A stretch of DNA of 64,000 bases from positions 345,542 through 409,541 of the forward strand of contig JADDTR010000022.1 of assembly GCA_015345905.1 (NCBI GenBank), given 5' to 3'. The position numbers and the translations under genes are program-made. This DNA comes from Aotearoamyces nothofagi. Taxonomy: Eukaryota; Ascomycota; Leotiomycetes; Leotiales; Tympanidaceae. The notes beneath the pieces were generated by a model. It was not told the DNA's origin. It saw only the letters and a program-made list of their open reading frames with translations, and did no database searches. Of this stretch, positions 44,289 through 57,200 are shown in pieces. Position 1 is the first letter of the stretch; every line of letters begins with the position of its first letter.

Positions 44289-45322
44289 ATGCCGCCAACA
44301 ACCCCAGCTAGTGGTGGGAAGACCAAACCGGGTCGTCCTACCTTGGCCGGCAAGGGAGTTACAGGCGGTACGAGAGGAAGGCCGATGAAGCGTCATAGGT
44401 GCGTACTATCATGGAGCTTTGTATTCATATCACTTTTCTATTACTTCTTTGTCGCGTTAGTACTGACAGAGCTATGCGTTTAGAAAAATTGTCAAAGATA
44501 CGATTAGAGGCATCAGTAAGTACCTTGCCTCTTATTCATTGATATATATACTAACAACGCCTCTTACAGCGAAAGGAGATATCAGGTATGTGATTGGCAG
44601 CTTCAGTATTTCATTATTGTGATATGGATGTCGGTTCTTTGATTCTCCGCAGCTTGAGGTCTGGTGCTTCTATGTTTCAGATATCTGACTGAGGCTCGAG
44701 GCCAGAGACCACGAGTAGAGTCTTGGGCCCTGGGGGTCATGATTAGAACCCAGAGAATCTGGGGATTCCAGAATCTCGGTTTCCAGTTGCTGCCACAACG
44801 GCCTAATGCTTTCATGTGGTTCAGACATGTCCAATGCATCACGTGGTATCGCATCACGTGGTATTACATCACAATCGGCATTCACATGCATTGAATCGAC
44901 ACACATGTTGAATTTATACTTCAGCGTACTCTATCGTTATCACATGCTAACTGTCTCCTTTTACAGGCGCCTAGCTCGCCGTGGTGGTGTGAAGCGTATC
45001 AGTGCCGCTATCTACGATGAGATGCGCGCTGCCATGAAGGCTCATCTTCAAGTCGTATGTACTCACTTATCCATATATAGGGATATTGCTGAACCGGTCA
45101 TTAGATTCTACGTGACTGTGCAATTTTTCTAGATCATGCGTCGAGAAAGACGGTTACAGTGACGGATGTATGTTTTTTCTAAGAACCCTTAACATCTTAC
45201 ACACCCTGACACTCCTGCAGGTAATCTTTGCTCTCAAGCGTATTGGTCGACCAATTTACGGCTTCGATCAGAATAAGCTATACACGGCTGTGAGGCCGAA
45301 GCATCATCGGCGCGCTCTTTAG
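44289..45322 (+). CDS. Histone H4 variant with extended N- and C-terminal tails
   Basis: Six exons: 44289-44398, 44484-44515, 44570-44585, 44967-45054, 45105-45167 and 45221-45322; 136 aa against about 103 for canonical H4. The histone fold is unmistakable: KRHRKIVKDTIRGITKGDIR, RLARRGGVKRIS, AIYDEMRAAMKAHLQVILRD, HASRKTVTVTDVIFALKRIG, RPIYGF. The K16-R-H-R-K20 segment is kept. The N-tail (MPPTTPASGGKTKPGRPTLA and on) is about 17 residues longer and lacks the GKGGKGLGKGG acetylation pattern. Position 77 is Ser instead of Lys, and a 16-residue basic C-tail (through KLYTAVRPKHHRRAL) follows GFDQ. Divergent H4 variants are known from Neurospora (hH4v). Intron 3 is 381 nt, exon 3 only 16 nt. No H3 gene is adjacent. 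Confidence 0.9.
44836..44875. repeat. 15-bp tandem repeat with CACGTG inside a histone-variant intron
   Basis: GCATCACGTGGTATC, then GCATCACGTGGTATT, then a partial ACATCAC. Each full unit holds a CACGTG E-box. Confidence 0.7.
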
Positions 45323-46180
45323 TACTGTTATTCTTCCAGTACCCGAGTCGATATCTTCAAGCCTGTTACATTGCCTGAACTAAGTTGTCTTCGACTTGCT
45401 ATGAGAGTGGTCAAGAATGTTGGGATCTTGGCGTTATACGGTATGGAGTCTAGATATGAACTAAAGGGTAGTGTTTACAATGATGGATATAGCAATGCAG
45501 TACTGACAAACATTTCGAGTGTTTGAACCTGACAAACAGATAGAGATGTACAGTCAGTCAAGGTTTCGCTAAGTCTACTATCTTCTGAAATATACACTTG
45601 CCTCCCCCCTTCATTCAGGACATGGAATAATCAGTTCTTCCCGAAGCCCTTCCCGAAATCCACTTTCGCCAACAAGCACGTCATAGTTCTCTAACCGCAG
45701 GGTCTATTTTCTGTCTTTACTATATCCTATCCTGTCGTCGCCGTCTGACGAACCCGCCATCGACACTGTACTCTGTCGTCGCGAAATTAACCACCGGAAT
45801 AATTCCTTGTCGTAGGAGGACTGCTTGTCGTCGCTCTCAAACTAGTCGAGATAATCATCATTCACCAAAGGTGGGTCCGTCAGGGACTGACAATTGATTT
45901 GCCTGGCACTCTGGGTCAATAAGCGTCATAGTTCGGAAACCTGTGTAGTGGTTATCTATGCCTTGTGTCGATATATATATGGCCTAAGGAGCCGTCCTTG
46001 TAATACAGGTCTAAATGCGTGTCTATTCTATACAGGGCTGTTTTTTTTTTTTTTCAATAATTGCTTGGAAGCCTATAAAGGACAAGAACCTCTATATTTG
46101 TTTACCTTGTATTATAAGACATAGATCATGAATACTCTGTTAAAGATTATCCTACCGTTCTATCCTGAATTTTACCTCTT
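45323..46180. other. Convergent intergenic spacer
   Basis: About 860 bp between the histone variant (+) and the GNAT gene (-). It has a 14-nt T run near 46041 and a short TA repeat near 45970. No gene, tRNA or snRNA recognised. Confidence 0.4.
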
Positions 46181-47008
46181 CTACCTTTTCTTCCTTCCAC
46201 CAATTTCAAGTCCCTGATTGACCTCTTCTAGTAGCTTGATAGCCTTGATTTGGTTCCTCTTGAATGGCCCATTAAACATCTCTGGTAAAAGCATCTTCGA
46301 ATTCGCATGATCAACTGCAAATCCTACAGGCGCATCTCGTCCCAGGCTCTCTTTCGTAAGCTTCACTGCTTCCTCAAGCAGCGCAGTGCCCACACCCTTG
46401 TGTCTATACCGTAGTTTCACTGTCCACCCTCTAATCAGCCCTTGCCCGCCTTTTCCAGTCTTTCCCTTCTTCTTGCTGCCTCCAGGGCGTTCAAGCCTCA
46501 GGGACAGAGCTCCAATAACCTCGCCCCCAAACTTAGTTCCAATAAATACATCCTCATCACCCAAATCGCCATGTTTTAGGAAATCGAACCCTATCGTCTC
46601 TGCCTCTTTCAGGTATCCGGATGTCAACATACGACATGCAATCAGCATCGACATTGTGATGCCACCTGACGTGCATACAATAAGGCCCCAATCGCCATGG
46701 TCGCGATTCCACAGGTATTGTGCCGAAACTCCAGCAACTAGTACCCAAATAGTAAAGAATGCTGGCGAGAATATCAAGGCCCGAGATGCAGCTTGTCGCA
46801 TTTGCGCAATGGAATCGGCAATCAGTTTCAGGCCTGCGACTCGATCTATGGGGTTGAGAACTTCGGTCGTGAGAGGAGGAATACTAGCGAGGCGCTCTTC
46901 GGGGGTCAGGTCTACGTTGCCTGTGGTGGCAAGTTGGGCAGGAGAGGGCGGCGGGAGAGTTTGTGAGGACGAGGGGTTAAGGAGCGGAGTGGACGCATTG
47001 GAAGACAT
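46181..47008 (-). CDS. Membrane-anchored GNAT-family N-acetyltransferase
   Basis: 275 aa from the ATG at 47008. After a Ser/Thr/Pro-rich N-terminus come two hydrophobic segments (FSPAFFTIWVLVAGVSA and WGLIVCTSGGITMSMLIA), then the acetyltransferase core: DVFIGTKFGGEVIGALSLRL (beta strands), GWTVKLRYRHKGVGTALLEE with the acetyl-CoA-binding R-x-x-G-x-G/A loop (RHKGVGTA), and VGFAVDHANSK. The layout is like NAT8-type enzymes of the ER or Golgi membrane; the substrate is unknown. The gene has an upstream spliced exon (47550-47436) joined by a 367-nt intron. That exon does not read in frame into this ORF, so the N-terminus given here is the safe minimum (see the separate upstream ORF). Confidence 0.8.
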   Translation of the reverse strand: MSSNASTPLLNPSSSQTLPPPSPAQLATTGNVDLTPEERLASIPPLTTEVLNPIDRVAGLKLIADSIAQMRQAASRALIFSPAFFTIWVLVAGVSAQYLWNRDHGDWGLIVCTSGGITMSMLIACRMLTSGYLKEAETIGFDFLKHGDLGDEDVFIGTKFGGEVIGALSLRLERPGGSKKKGKTGKGGQGLIRGWTVKLRYRHKGVGTALLEEAVKLTKESLGRDAPVGFAVDHANSKMLLPEMFNGPFKRNQIKAIKLLEEVNQGLEIGGRKKR

Positions 47009-47550
47009 GTCGGAGTACGGTGTCGTTGGTGGGAGGACGAGATTTGCGCGAAGGAAGGTGAAGAATGCTGTGGATTGGGAGAAAGTATTAGCTGATCAGT
47101 CTGGGCATGAAAGTCGAGAAACGCGCCACAATGCCTATGTACCTAGAAAGATCCCGCAGGCAGGAAAAGAGTGTCCGGTGCGAGCTGTTGTGGTGCGGCG
47201 TGTAGAAGGAGCTGGCAAGAGTTTCCAGAAGGCTTCGGCGGCGTCGAGAGAGCTGGAAGAAGCAGGTACAGCGTTCTCACGGAGCAAGATGAGGACAGCC
47301 TGGACCGCGAGGTGTATCTCCAAATTGTCGAGGACCGAGTAGAAGGAGGCAGAAGAGATGAGTCTCCAGATTGTCCAGAATTGAGGAGAAGACAGAAGAA
47401 AAGGTGCCTCAAGAAATATGTTTTCTTCGACTCACCAGCACTGGTCTTAAAGCCAGGAACAGCATTCATCTTGTCCGCAACGGTCCTGGCGTGCAGCACG
47501 TCTACTCCGCTGCGACGGTCTAGTTCTCGGGCGGGCACGTGTCCAGGCAT
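46977..47550 (-). CDS. Spliced upstream ORF overlapping the GNAT start
   Basis: Exons 47550-47436 and 47068-46977 joined by a 367-nt intron with a good donor (GTGAGT), CTAAT branch-like site and CCACAG acceptor; 68 aa, MPGHVPARELDRRSG to FFTFLRANLRPPTNDTVL and stop. The frame is shifted relative to the GNAT ORF and stops 32 nt inside it. The peptide looks protein-like rather than random. It may be a regulatory uORF, a small protein made from the same mRNA, or the ancestral N-terminus of the GNAT protein now out of frame. Confidence 0.4.
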
Positions 47551-48214
47551 GGCTAAGTAGGCCAATGGGGAGCACGAGGTGCACGAGGAGCAGTGGTCGG
47601 CGTGTCACGGGATGCGGCCACAGCAGCAATCCAGAGTGCAACGGCCGCCTTCGCAGGCCGCCGCGTCGTCGCTGAGCTGTCGTCTTTATACATCCGGAGC
47701 CCTCACCGCGTATGATGCAAGCACGTGCGTGCCCGCGGGTGTCCGACGGCACCATTGGCTGGCGGGTTCTGCTGCGATAAGCTTCCCTGATAAGCCCGGG
47801 TCTGGCGTGTCCTGCTGCCCGTCGACGCGCCGCCCGAGGGCGGCAGCCACACTCGTCTTCCGGCCTGGGGCAGCCACGAACCAGGAGGCGCGTGGAAGCA
47901 TGGGGCCCTGCGAGTATGTCACCATGCGGGCATGCGCCGAGCATCTATCTGTACTCCCTACCCACTGATTGGCAATTTGTTATCATCTCATACACCCACG
48001 GGCTATCTACATTATGCTACAGACAAATGAAACAATACAGTCTCTACCGGCCATTGTGAAAGCAGGACCAGGGTATAAAACGATCGCCCTCGCACCCAAT
48101 GCTCAAATGACAGGTCATGTCCTCTTTGTCCGTACGCCTTATTCACCATCAGTCCCTAGATATGGCACAGTGAAGAGCGACATCCACCCCTCCCCAACAA
48201 AAAAAAAATACCCT
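47551..48214. other. Intergenic, GC-rich
   Basis: About 660 bp between the GNAT gene and the 3' end of dynein. 47.57-47.95 kb is strongly GC-rich with many CpG; ORFs open there on both strands as a by-product of composition. An A run precedes the dynein stop region near 48200. Confidence 0.45.
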
Positions 48215-51200
48215 CTATGCTGCCTCAGCAGCTTCAGCCATGATCTGCTCTCCCTCATCTAGCATCTCTGTAATCTTGCCAAGATTCTTGATCATGCTCC
48301 GGCCAAGACCCACAAGTAGAAGCTTCTCTGCGTTGGCAGGCAAGCCAAGATATGTTGGTGGTTCTCGCTCGGGTAGCCTGTTGACCCATTCTTTAAACTC
48401 TTTCATCCCGGTCCCGCTTGGCACAGTTAAACTGCCATCCTGGGTACTGTCTAGTCCACTTCCTGCTATACCTTCTACCAGCTTGTGACCGATCTCGTAT
48501 GCTGCAGGGGTCATGAACGAATTGACGAGCTGTGTCAGAAGCGCGAAATCGCCTTCGTCGTCAATTTTTCCGCCATAGGTCTCGACAATGAGTGTACGGA
48601 TCATGTCCCAGGGAAGATTCTGCGGAGCAATATTGGATCGTCCTGATGCGACAGTTTCTACCCAAGTATCGATAATGAAGGCAGAGCACTCATACTGTGA
48701 TTGTATTAGTAACTGCATGGGAAAAGTACGGTATCTGGCTTGAACTTACATCACTGTCGTTGAATTCCCAGAAACCCTTCCAGCCAAGGTTTGGCGCGTA
48801 GCGTAGTCTCTCTTGTACGACTGCATGCAGAAACGAGAGGAGTAAGTATAGCCTCGTCCTTTCAACGGGCGTCTTCACAGCTCTTGAAGACAGAGATGAC
48901 AAGGAATCCTTCATATTTGCTCTTACACCAGCAGGTTGCTCGTACATGAGAACTCGAGAAGCTCGCAGTAGGTTGACCGGGATCTTCGGGCTTGATTCCA
49001 TTGATAGAAATAAACGGAAGGATGCGTGAGGTTTGAGCGAGTCCATACGCTTCTCCAGGCTTTGAAGCCATGTTGGGGCAAGATGGACGTTCTTAATCAA
49101 TACCCATGACCCAGTTGCAGCTGCATTACTGATAGCTTTGTCAGCACTGGATAGTCCCTCGTTGGAGCCCATGGCAATGTTTGTACAAGTAGCATGCATT
49201 CTTTCTACGAGATTATCGACCTTGTAACTGGCGTCAAAACCTGGACTGGAGCACAGGGCAATTGGGTAGCTTGCGGAGACTTGCTCAACGGTCTGCTGAA
49301 GATCTTCAGTCATATCAAGAAGAGTTGGACCAAAGACGGCAGTGACAAAACGCTGGGCTGCTGGAACGAACCGATCCAGTCTGAACAGCTTGACAAGTAA
49401 CAGTGAATGCAGTTGTTGATCCAAATTCTCGGCAGTAGCGTCTCCAATCTCAGGCACATAGTTCTCACCAAGCTCATTGTTGAGGAACCGATCCCAAGCA
49501 TCTGGAGAGATATTGCCTAGCTTTCCTTTCAGAGCAGGCAACTTTGAAGCCTGCGAGAGAACCTCGTCTTTACGTTCAGTGTCTGTGGAAAGATCTGTAC
49601 CTTGAATGCTGTCGTCGAGAATGACATCAAAGAGGCTTTTATCCATCTTGTATGGTGCGGCTTGAGCAAGTAACATTGCAAAGGTGATCCTATCCTTCTG
49701 CAGCAAGCCAAGTGAGGTTCGCTGATAAGTTGTAATAAAGAGGTCACCGATGATGATGTCGCGACGAACGTTGTGGTTTGTCTCTGACGACAAATGCTTG
49801 TTGCCGTGCAGAACAGAATAGAAAATGTCCAGGAAATACTGTAGCGAGAACTGATAAAAATGGTTGAGATAATGTAATTGTTCCAGTACAGCAAAGACGG
49901 CACTGCACGAGCGTGCAATGATGTTGTACTGGAGGGTGATCTCATCTACTTCAGCCATGACGCCTTCGGTGTTATTCATCTTCGTTGATATATCTGCCGC
50001 CTCTTTCTTTAAGGTCTCCAAAGTCTCGATGACATTGTCGTCATCCAAGATGTTACCCCGCGATTCGTTTAGAGCTTGTAAGAGCCGCTTTTCCAGTTGA
50101 CGTAGATGGATTTTGAATTCGCCTTGCAATTTGATGAGATTCGATCTTCTCTCATCCACATCAGGACGTTCGGACTTAAGGACTTCATTGAGTGATTGGG
50201 TTTGTAGACTGCTTTGCGTCACAGTAAAGTTAACAAAGGTAGTGCGACTGCAGATATCGGGTGCAAAAGTCGCCGAGGGGTCTCGAGTGGAAAGGTATAT
50301 CTTAAATGCAGGTGAGAAATCGATCTCTTGTTTGCCCAGTTGGATAAGAACACGACCTCCGGTCTTCTGGTATTCCTTGTTAAGAACGTGGTTGAGAATA
50401 GGATCCAGGTATTCAGCATCCTGAATGAGAATTGGGTTACCAAAGCGAAGGGAACTTTCTAACTGCTTGGTAAACGAGTCGTCTAGGAAACTCGTTACTG
50501 TCAAACGGCGGTCTTTACATTCCTTTTGGAGGAACTCTGTGACCCGACCAGAGGGGTCAATAATCAATGGGTATCTGTTGAAACGCTTGAGAATGATAGC
50601 ATTTTCGGTACAAAGATCATCAACAGGTAAGGCGTTTTCTTGCCAACCCAGACGCTCATCGGCTGTTGAAAGGTATTCAGTGACAGGGTTGTGCTGCTTA
50701 TAATTGATACCAGACAGTTGCAACTGAGACAACCAATCATCCATCATAGTCTTGCGGAATTGCTGATCGTAAAGTCCACTATAGGCAAGGAAAGCGGCAG
50801 CGACAAGAACATCTCCCACAAGAGTACTAATCTGAGTCTCAAACGATTTACTACCATCCTCCCATCTCGTTCGTTCGGATGACAGGCTATCAAGAAGTCG
50901 GACACTACGATCGACTTTGAACTGAACACGCGACATCTCAGTTTTGATTGCTTGAGTCTCACTGATCAGAGCTGCATATTCTGTCTTGTAAGTTCCAATG
51001 CTTTGCTCAAGGGTGGTGATGGTATTTTCGACAGCTTGCGCCTCAGCTTTGGTTTGTAATGCCTCTTCTTCAAGCAAGCCAACTTCTTCTCTCAATGGTC
51101 CCACCCGGTCCAATATTTCAGAATAATTTACCTGGGCTTCAACCCACTGGACTAATGGACCACAAGCTTTACTTGCACGGTTCACCTTCTCGTATGTAAA

Positions 51201-54200
51201 GTCCTCCTTTGAAAGAAAGTCATTTCGCATCTTAATTCTAAGGTTTCTTGTCATCTGTTTCTCGTTATCGTAGTTGACAATACTGGCAATGAAGTCGTCC
51301 CGACGAACTATGCCTTGTACGGTTTTCCAGCTGTCAATTTTGTGCCCGAGGAGGGTACACACAGAATCAAGGGCGAGCTTTACACCTTGAGGAGGGTTGC
51401 CCATGGATCTAACTTCAGTCAGATGCTGCCTCTTAATGTTGCTGACACTCTTTTGGGCTTCGATGACAGCGGGCTCAGCCATAGCCAAATCGTTCAACAC
51501 GAGTTCCCTTCGTTCGGCAACCTGAGCCTCTTGTTTCTCGAGGGCGGCTTGAATCTCCAAGGACGTAGTCTTCCGCTGTTCAGCCTCCCGCTGGTCTGCT
51601 ACCATCCGTTGAAGCTTCTCGTTAGCTTCGGCATCCTTTCTTTCAAGTTGATCCTTTTTCTCTGCAAGGCTGACACGAAGTTCGCGGACCTTGTCCACTG
51701 TATCTCTCAATTTTTCAAGACCAACATTAAGATGACGTTGCTGCTCTTCTAAATCCTCCCGCTTCTCATTATAAAGCTTGACGTACTGTGCAACGAAATC
51801 CAAGAAATGTCTGGGAGTAAGGAATGTAATTCTTCCTTGTTGTTTCTGAAGTTTGATATTGAAGCGATGAAGTGAATAATGTATATATACCATTGAATTG
51901 ACAACAGCCTCTCGGTGACTTGCAGGTAAGCTCAGATCACGGTATGCTACAGGGATGGTGTCTGGGGCAGTGAAATTTGGCCTGTCGAGATCGACGGAGT
52001 GAGTTAACTCGGTGCCAACCTGGAACAATGCTTGATCTGACCAGTCACCAAACCAATTGAGGACACAGCGGTTGAATAGGGCAGGACTGGTAGCAGCTTT
52101 CGAAGAGAGACCATCTTCTGGGGGATTCATTGTGAAAACGACATGGAGATTCTTCACTATTTGTTGGGTGAACCATTTGTAAAGCTCTTCCTGCGAATCA
52201 AGCAACAGCCCTTGTCGCTGGGCGCCCTCCTTGCAGGCAGTCATGAGTGATGCAAGCTCGTCTCCTTCAAACAAACCAGGAACTTCGGCGTTCGCAAGCA
52301 GTGTGTTCATGCGCTCTAGAAATCCTGAATCCAGGACGTTGGATTCATCCATGATGAAACAGATTTTCTCTCCCTTGCAACCACTGCGACGGAGAACATC
52401 TCGGAGATCATCATCGAAATCTTCAGCTGAATATTTTCCATGAACCTTTATCTGGAAGACTTTAAGGCCGTTCATCCAAGCAACAAATCGCGAAAGGGTT
52501 GTCTTGCCACTGCCACTGACACCGATTAGGATGAGATGGCCTTGGGGCTGTCTAAAAACTCGATCGATACGCAAAACGTGCTCCAGAACGTCATTAAATA
52601 GGATCAATGGTACATCAACCTCCTCTTCACAAAATGTCTTCAGTCTAGCTTTGACAAACTCGCGTAAGTGCTCTCTATCAACAGGTACATAATTCTTCGA
52701 AAGCCAATTTGAGAAAAGAATTGGCCCTCCAAGAGCCTTACTTTCATCAATAGTAGGAAAGAATTCGAGGGCAATGCGAGATACTGCAGTATCAGTCCAC
52801 TTTCGCTCATCTTCACCCACAAGCCGATCTTGGAAGAGACGAAGGGCTTCGTGGGCCCATATACGCACAAGGCCTTCCACTGATAACGTTTCTAAAGGAC
52901 GAATGGCCTCATAAATACCACGAACCCATCTTGTAAGCTCTCTAGGACTATATACGTAATGCGGTTGGATTTTTGGCGTAAAGCGCTGCTGAGACTCGAT
53001 ATAGAATCGCACCATGGCTTTGGTAAGGGCCTCGGAATAGCCGCGCAGTGACGGGACGATCTTTAGTACTGCGCTTGTAAATGTGCCATAGATCTGTTGG
53101 AGCGAAAGCTCGCCTGGATAATCCACCATAATAAGAGGAGCATGTCTCAAAAATCGAGCTCCCATAGGCGTACGGCCGGCATCAGTAGGTGGGTTACAAG
53201 CGCCAACAAATTGGATACGGTCAAGCGTAACCCATGTCTTATCAGACGTGCGCCAGAAGCCGTTCTGCTCGACAAGCTGGCGAAGGAACGAAATCGCCCG
53301 TTGCGTCCCGTACTTGTCCGGGGCTGGTAGATTTATTTCGTCACAAAATAGTACAAGCCATCGCCCAATTTGGGTAGGTGATAGAATCACACCATTCAAT
53401 GTCTTTTTGTACTCGCAGTATTGCTCAAAGGTCTTGATAAGGAGATCGGGTGTCGTTGCACTAGAAAAATTCAAGCCAACCACTTCCATATTGGGTAACT
53501 TCCGGAGAGCGCTGAATAGAGTCATAGTCTTTCCAGAACCAGGAGGGCCGCAAAGGAGTAAAGGCTTATGCTCAGCAAGCCATGAGTAAAGCACGTCTTC
53601 GTGGCGTACAGTGTCCAAGGTAGGAATGACAACGTCTGTTTGAGTAATGGAATGAGTATTGACCTCGATCGTTGGGACTTGGTTCTGCCAGGATGTCCAT
53701 TCTGCTTTTGGCAGAGTAACATCATAATCGATGAGAGATGAGTTTCCGTCAAGTAGTGGGGATCCAAAAGTTGACAAACCAGCAACGTAATCACCGAAGA
53801 TTTTCCGGTCACCAAGAGGACAGTCGCCGGTAAACGACCAGACAAGTGCAAGCAGTAATTTCTTTGACACGTAAAACTCAATCTGTTCTGGGTCGACTGG
53901 AAAGTCAACATGCTGCGCGTTGTATTCAATAATATCTCTGACACTCTTATTGAGAAGTGAGAAAAACGTATTGAGAACACGGGAGACGGTGAACTCCATG
54001 ATATGATTGAAGTTTCGTGCATGGTCGAGGACAGTCAACACAAACTCGTCAGTGGAAAGATAAACCTGAAGTAGATCAGCTACGGTGGCTTGTACAGCTA
54101 GAGCCTTCGCTGCGGTTTGTCCAGTGGCAACTGCATCTTCATCGAGATCTTCGAGTGCTACTTTCCGTAAGGTATCGAGGTAGTTATCAACCATCATGGT

Positions 54201-57200
54201 TGGTGTGACCGTATCATCACTAAACCATACCATACCACATCGACTGACGGTTGCTAAAGTGGCATACTTTAGGGTTTCGACTTCAAACATAATCCGTACA
54301 TTCGATGGAAGATTGAGACGCTCTCCATTCGGTAGAGTCAATAGTTTGTTATCATCAAGTACACTATTGAGGTTTTCGACCCATTCGGGATCGACATCTC
54401 CATCGAAGACAATCCAGTGACGCTTTGTCTCTTCGCCACGCAGGTTATCGACGATCTTACGAAGAATACTCGTGAACAGACCGTCCGTCCATTCGCGGGT
54501 AGTAGAATCAAGATTACCATACAAGGCTTCCTTGGACATCACCTTGGAATCAATGACATGGCAGACGCCTTCTACGCCTTCGACCTGTTGGAGAGCCTGT
54601 AGTAAAACCTTCCAGGCAGCTGACTTTCCAGATCCCGAGTCACCAACCATCATGACACCATGGTGAATAGTCTGGATTTGAAAGAGCTGAAGGACTTTGG
54701 TCATCCAAGTGTCGTTGACGACTAGATGTCTTTCGCCAGCGATGCCACGAATAGAGTCTTGGAGCTTGTCTAGACTAGCGGGAACATACTCAACACCGGG
54801 GAACGACTCTTGCTCAATTGACCTCAAGATTTCCACATCGCTTTTGATCAATTTTGGAGCTATTGTCTCACGAATACTCTGTACAATAATCTGCGGCTCA
54901 ACTTCTTCTTCGGGCCCAATATTACCACCGGAGTTTGTAAGCCTAGCACGCTTCAATCCACCGGAACTAACAAGCACACTCTTCAGAGCACGCAGGCCAA
55001 AATCATAATGAGCCTGCTTTGATAGCTTCGCCGAACAGCGGTCAAAGAATGGTACTGTCTGCTTCGAAAGCTGCTTGGCTTGGTTAAAACCTTGGGAGTA
55101 GAGCATGACTTCGGCAATAAGCTCTTTATCAGGCTTTGACATTGCAACGCTTCGAAACAGTTTCTTAAGATTGTCTGGCAAATTGGATCTGCCGGCGTAG
55201 CCAGGATTCATGGTGATAAATATGCCTGTGTTTGCATTAACTCGAAGCTGGCGGCCTACCAATTCGATTTGAGACTTCTCGTCTTCAATGCCTTGCTTCA
55301 AACCGAGCTGTATATTCTGAACTTGTTGTGACACTGCTGAAAGAATTCGCTCTTCCAATCGGTTGAACTCATCGAAACACCCCCATGCTCCAACCTGACA
55401 TATACCGAGGAAAATTCTGCCCATCGCTTGGAAATCGAAGGTATCATCACAGCAGAATACCAGTGTAAACCTACCAAGTTGAACCCCCAAAGCTTTGACC
55501 GACTCGGTTTTGCCCGTACCAGCTGGTCCATAAGGAGATCCTCCCAGGCGTTGACAAAGAGCCTGTGTCAGAGTCAAGAAGCATCGATCAGTTAGTGGAG
55601 TCCGAACAAGTCGTTCGGCTACACCTAGATATTCGAAGCCATAGCTAAGCTTGGCATTTGCCATCTTGATGTGCAGACGCTGGAGGAATTCTCCCTCGGG
55701 TTTGTAGACATATCGCATTTGCAAGAGCCACATGTAGTGGTTTGGGGATGTCGCCTTGAGCTTCACTAGCTTCTCAATAACATCTCGCTGGTGTACGCAT
55801 TCCGTTATGAGATGTTCACATTTCTTCCGCTCAATTGGATCAAGATCGCCTAGAACAGTAGCCGCAAGGAGTCGAAGAAGCTTAACTTCTTGTTTATAGA
55901 GGCTTTGTAGATCGCTACCACCGGCATGTAAGGACTTGTCAATCGAGGTTGTCCAGACAGCTTGGGTGGCAAGGACAACAATCTGACTCGGGAATGCAGC
56001 TATGTATTGGTTCAATTGGGTGGGATTCATCTCTTCTGCGGCGAAGATGATTTCGAATTGGGCGACTGCTTCGGCCAATAACTCTGCCAATGTAGATTTC
56101 ATACTATTCTCAAGAAGTGCTAGCCAGTCATTGATTTTAGGTGTCTTGATGAGTGATATTTCTTTTCTTAGGCGGACCTCCTCGCCCTCTTTCGAGGTAA
56201 AACCTGAAATGACAGATTCCTCGTCCATGATGAGTCCAGATAAACCTGCAAACATTTTCTTGAAATGTTTTGCGATGCGCAACGTGTCGTTACTATTTCC
56301 AATTATCTCTAAGAGATCCTCATCGCCGACGAAATAGAACCGTGGGAAAGATACTCGTTCTCTTTCCAGATACTCTCCAAGAGCCTTTTGAATCTTATTC
56401 AGAAGCTCCGCAAGTCGCTCTAGAGATTTCTGGACTCCCGAAATATTAAGAACATCGAGCACGAAAGGTTGCTTGTAGACCTTCTTCATAACGGTGAAGA
56501 ACTCGGAATTAATGTTCTGGAATCGTGAGGATTCCACAGGCAGAAGGTGCTTGATGTCAGCATTGCCCGTGAAAACACCCTCTAGATAGACCCACTGACG
56601 CTGCACATCAATCCATACATCAAACAAGACATGCACGCGATTCAGTTTATCTTCCCAAGACGACGCCTCCTCTTCGAATTCCTTATAATAAGGCGAGTGT
56701 CGCATCGCCTGCAACGAGTTGAGGTTCTCACTACATTTCGCGAACAGGTCATCCCAGCCACGGATCAACCGACACTTGTTTTGATAATTTACGAGCTCGA
56801 GAGAGTAGTTTGTCCAAGTCTCTCGGACCTGTTTCAAAAATTCTTCAAGGGCCATTTCACCCTGAGCTTGCGCGATAATATCTCTGATCACGACCTCGCT
56901 TGCAGTAAGATTGAGGTCCCAAACATCGCCTAGAGTCATTGAAATTGGCGAGTATCGTTTTCCAGGTTTGAGAGATTTGTATATCTTATTCCAGTGCCGA
57001 TCTCTAACAGCCTCAGACTTCAACTCTGATAGAAGTGAATTGACTTTCAGCAATTGCCGAAGGACGTTCTGTATGTGCTCGAATGCAGCATACTGACGCA
57101 TGCGACTCGGCATCTCCTTTGTCATCTTGATGAGTCCATCTATGGATGCTCGTAGCTTTCTTGGTTGAACGCTATTCCATAGTGTATCACGAAGGTCATT

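Noticed and set aside
46386-47342. 318-codon plus-strand ORF
   Set aside because: It lies antisense to the GNAT gene, whose domain motifs and codon pattern are convincing; the plus-strand peptide has no family features.
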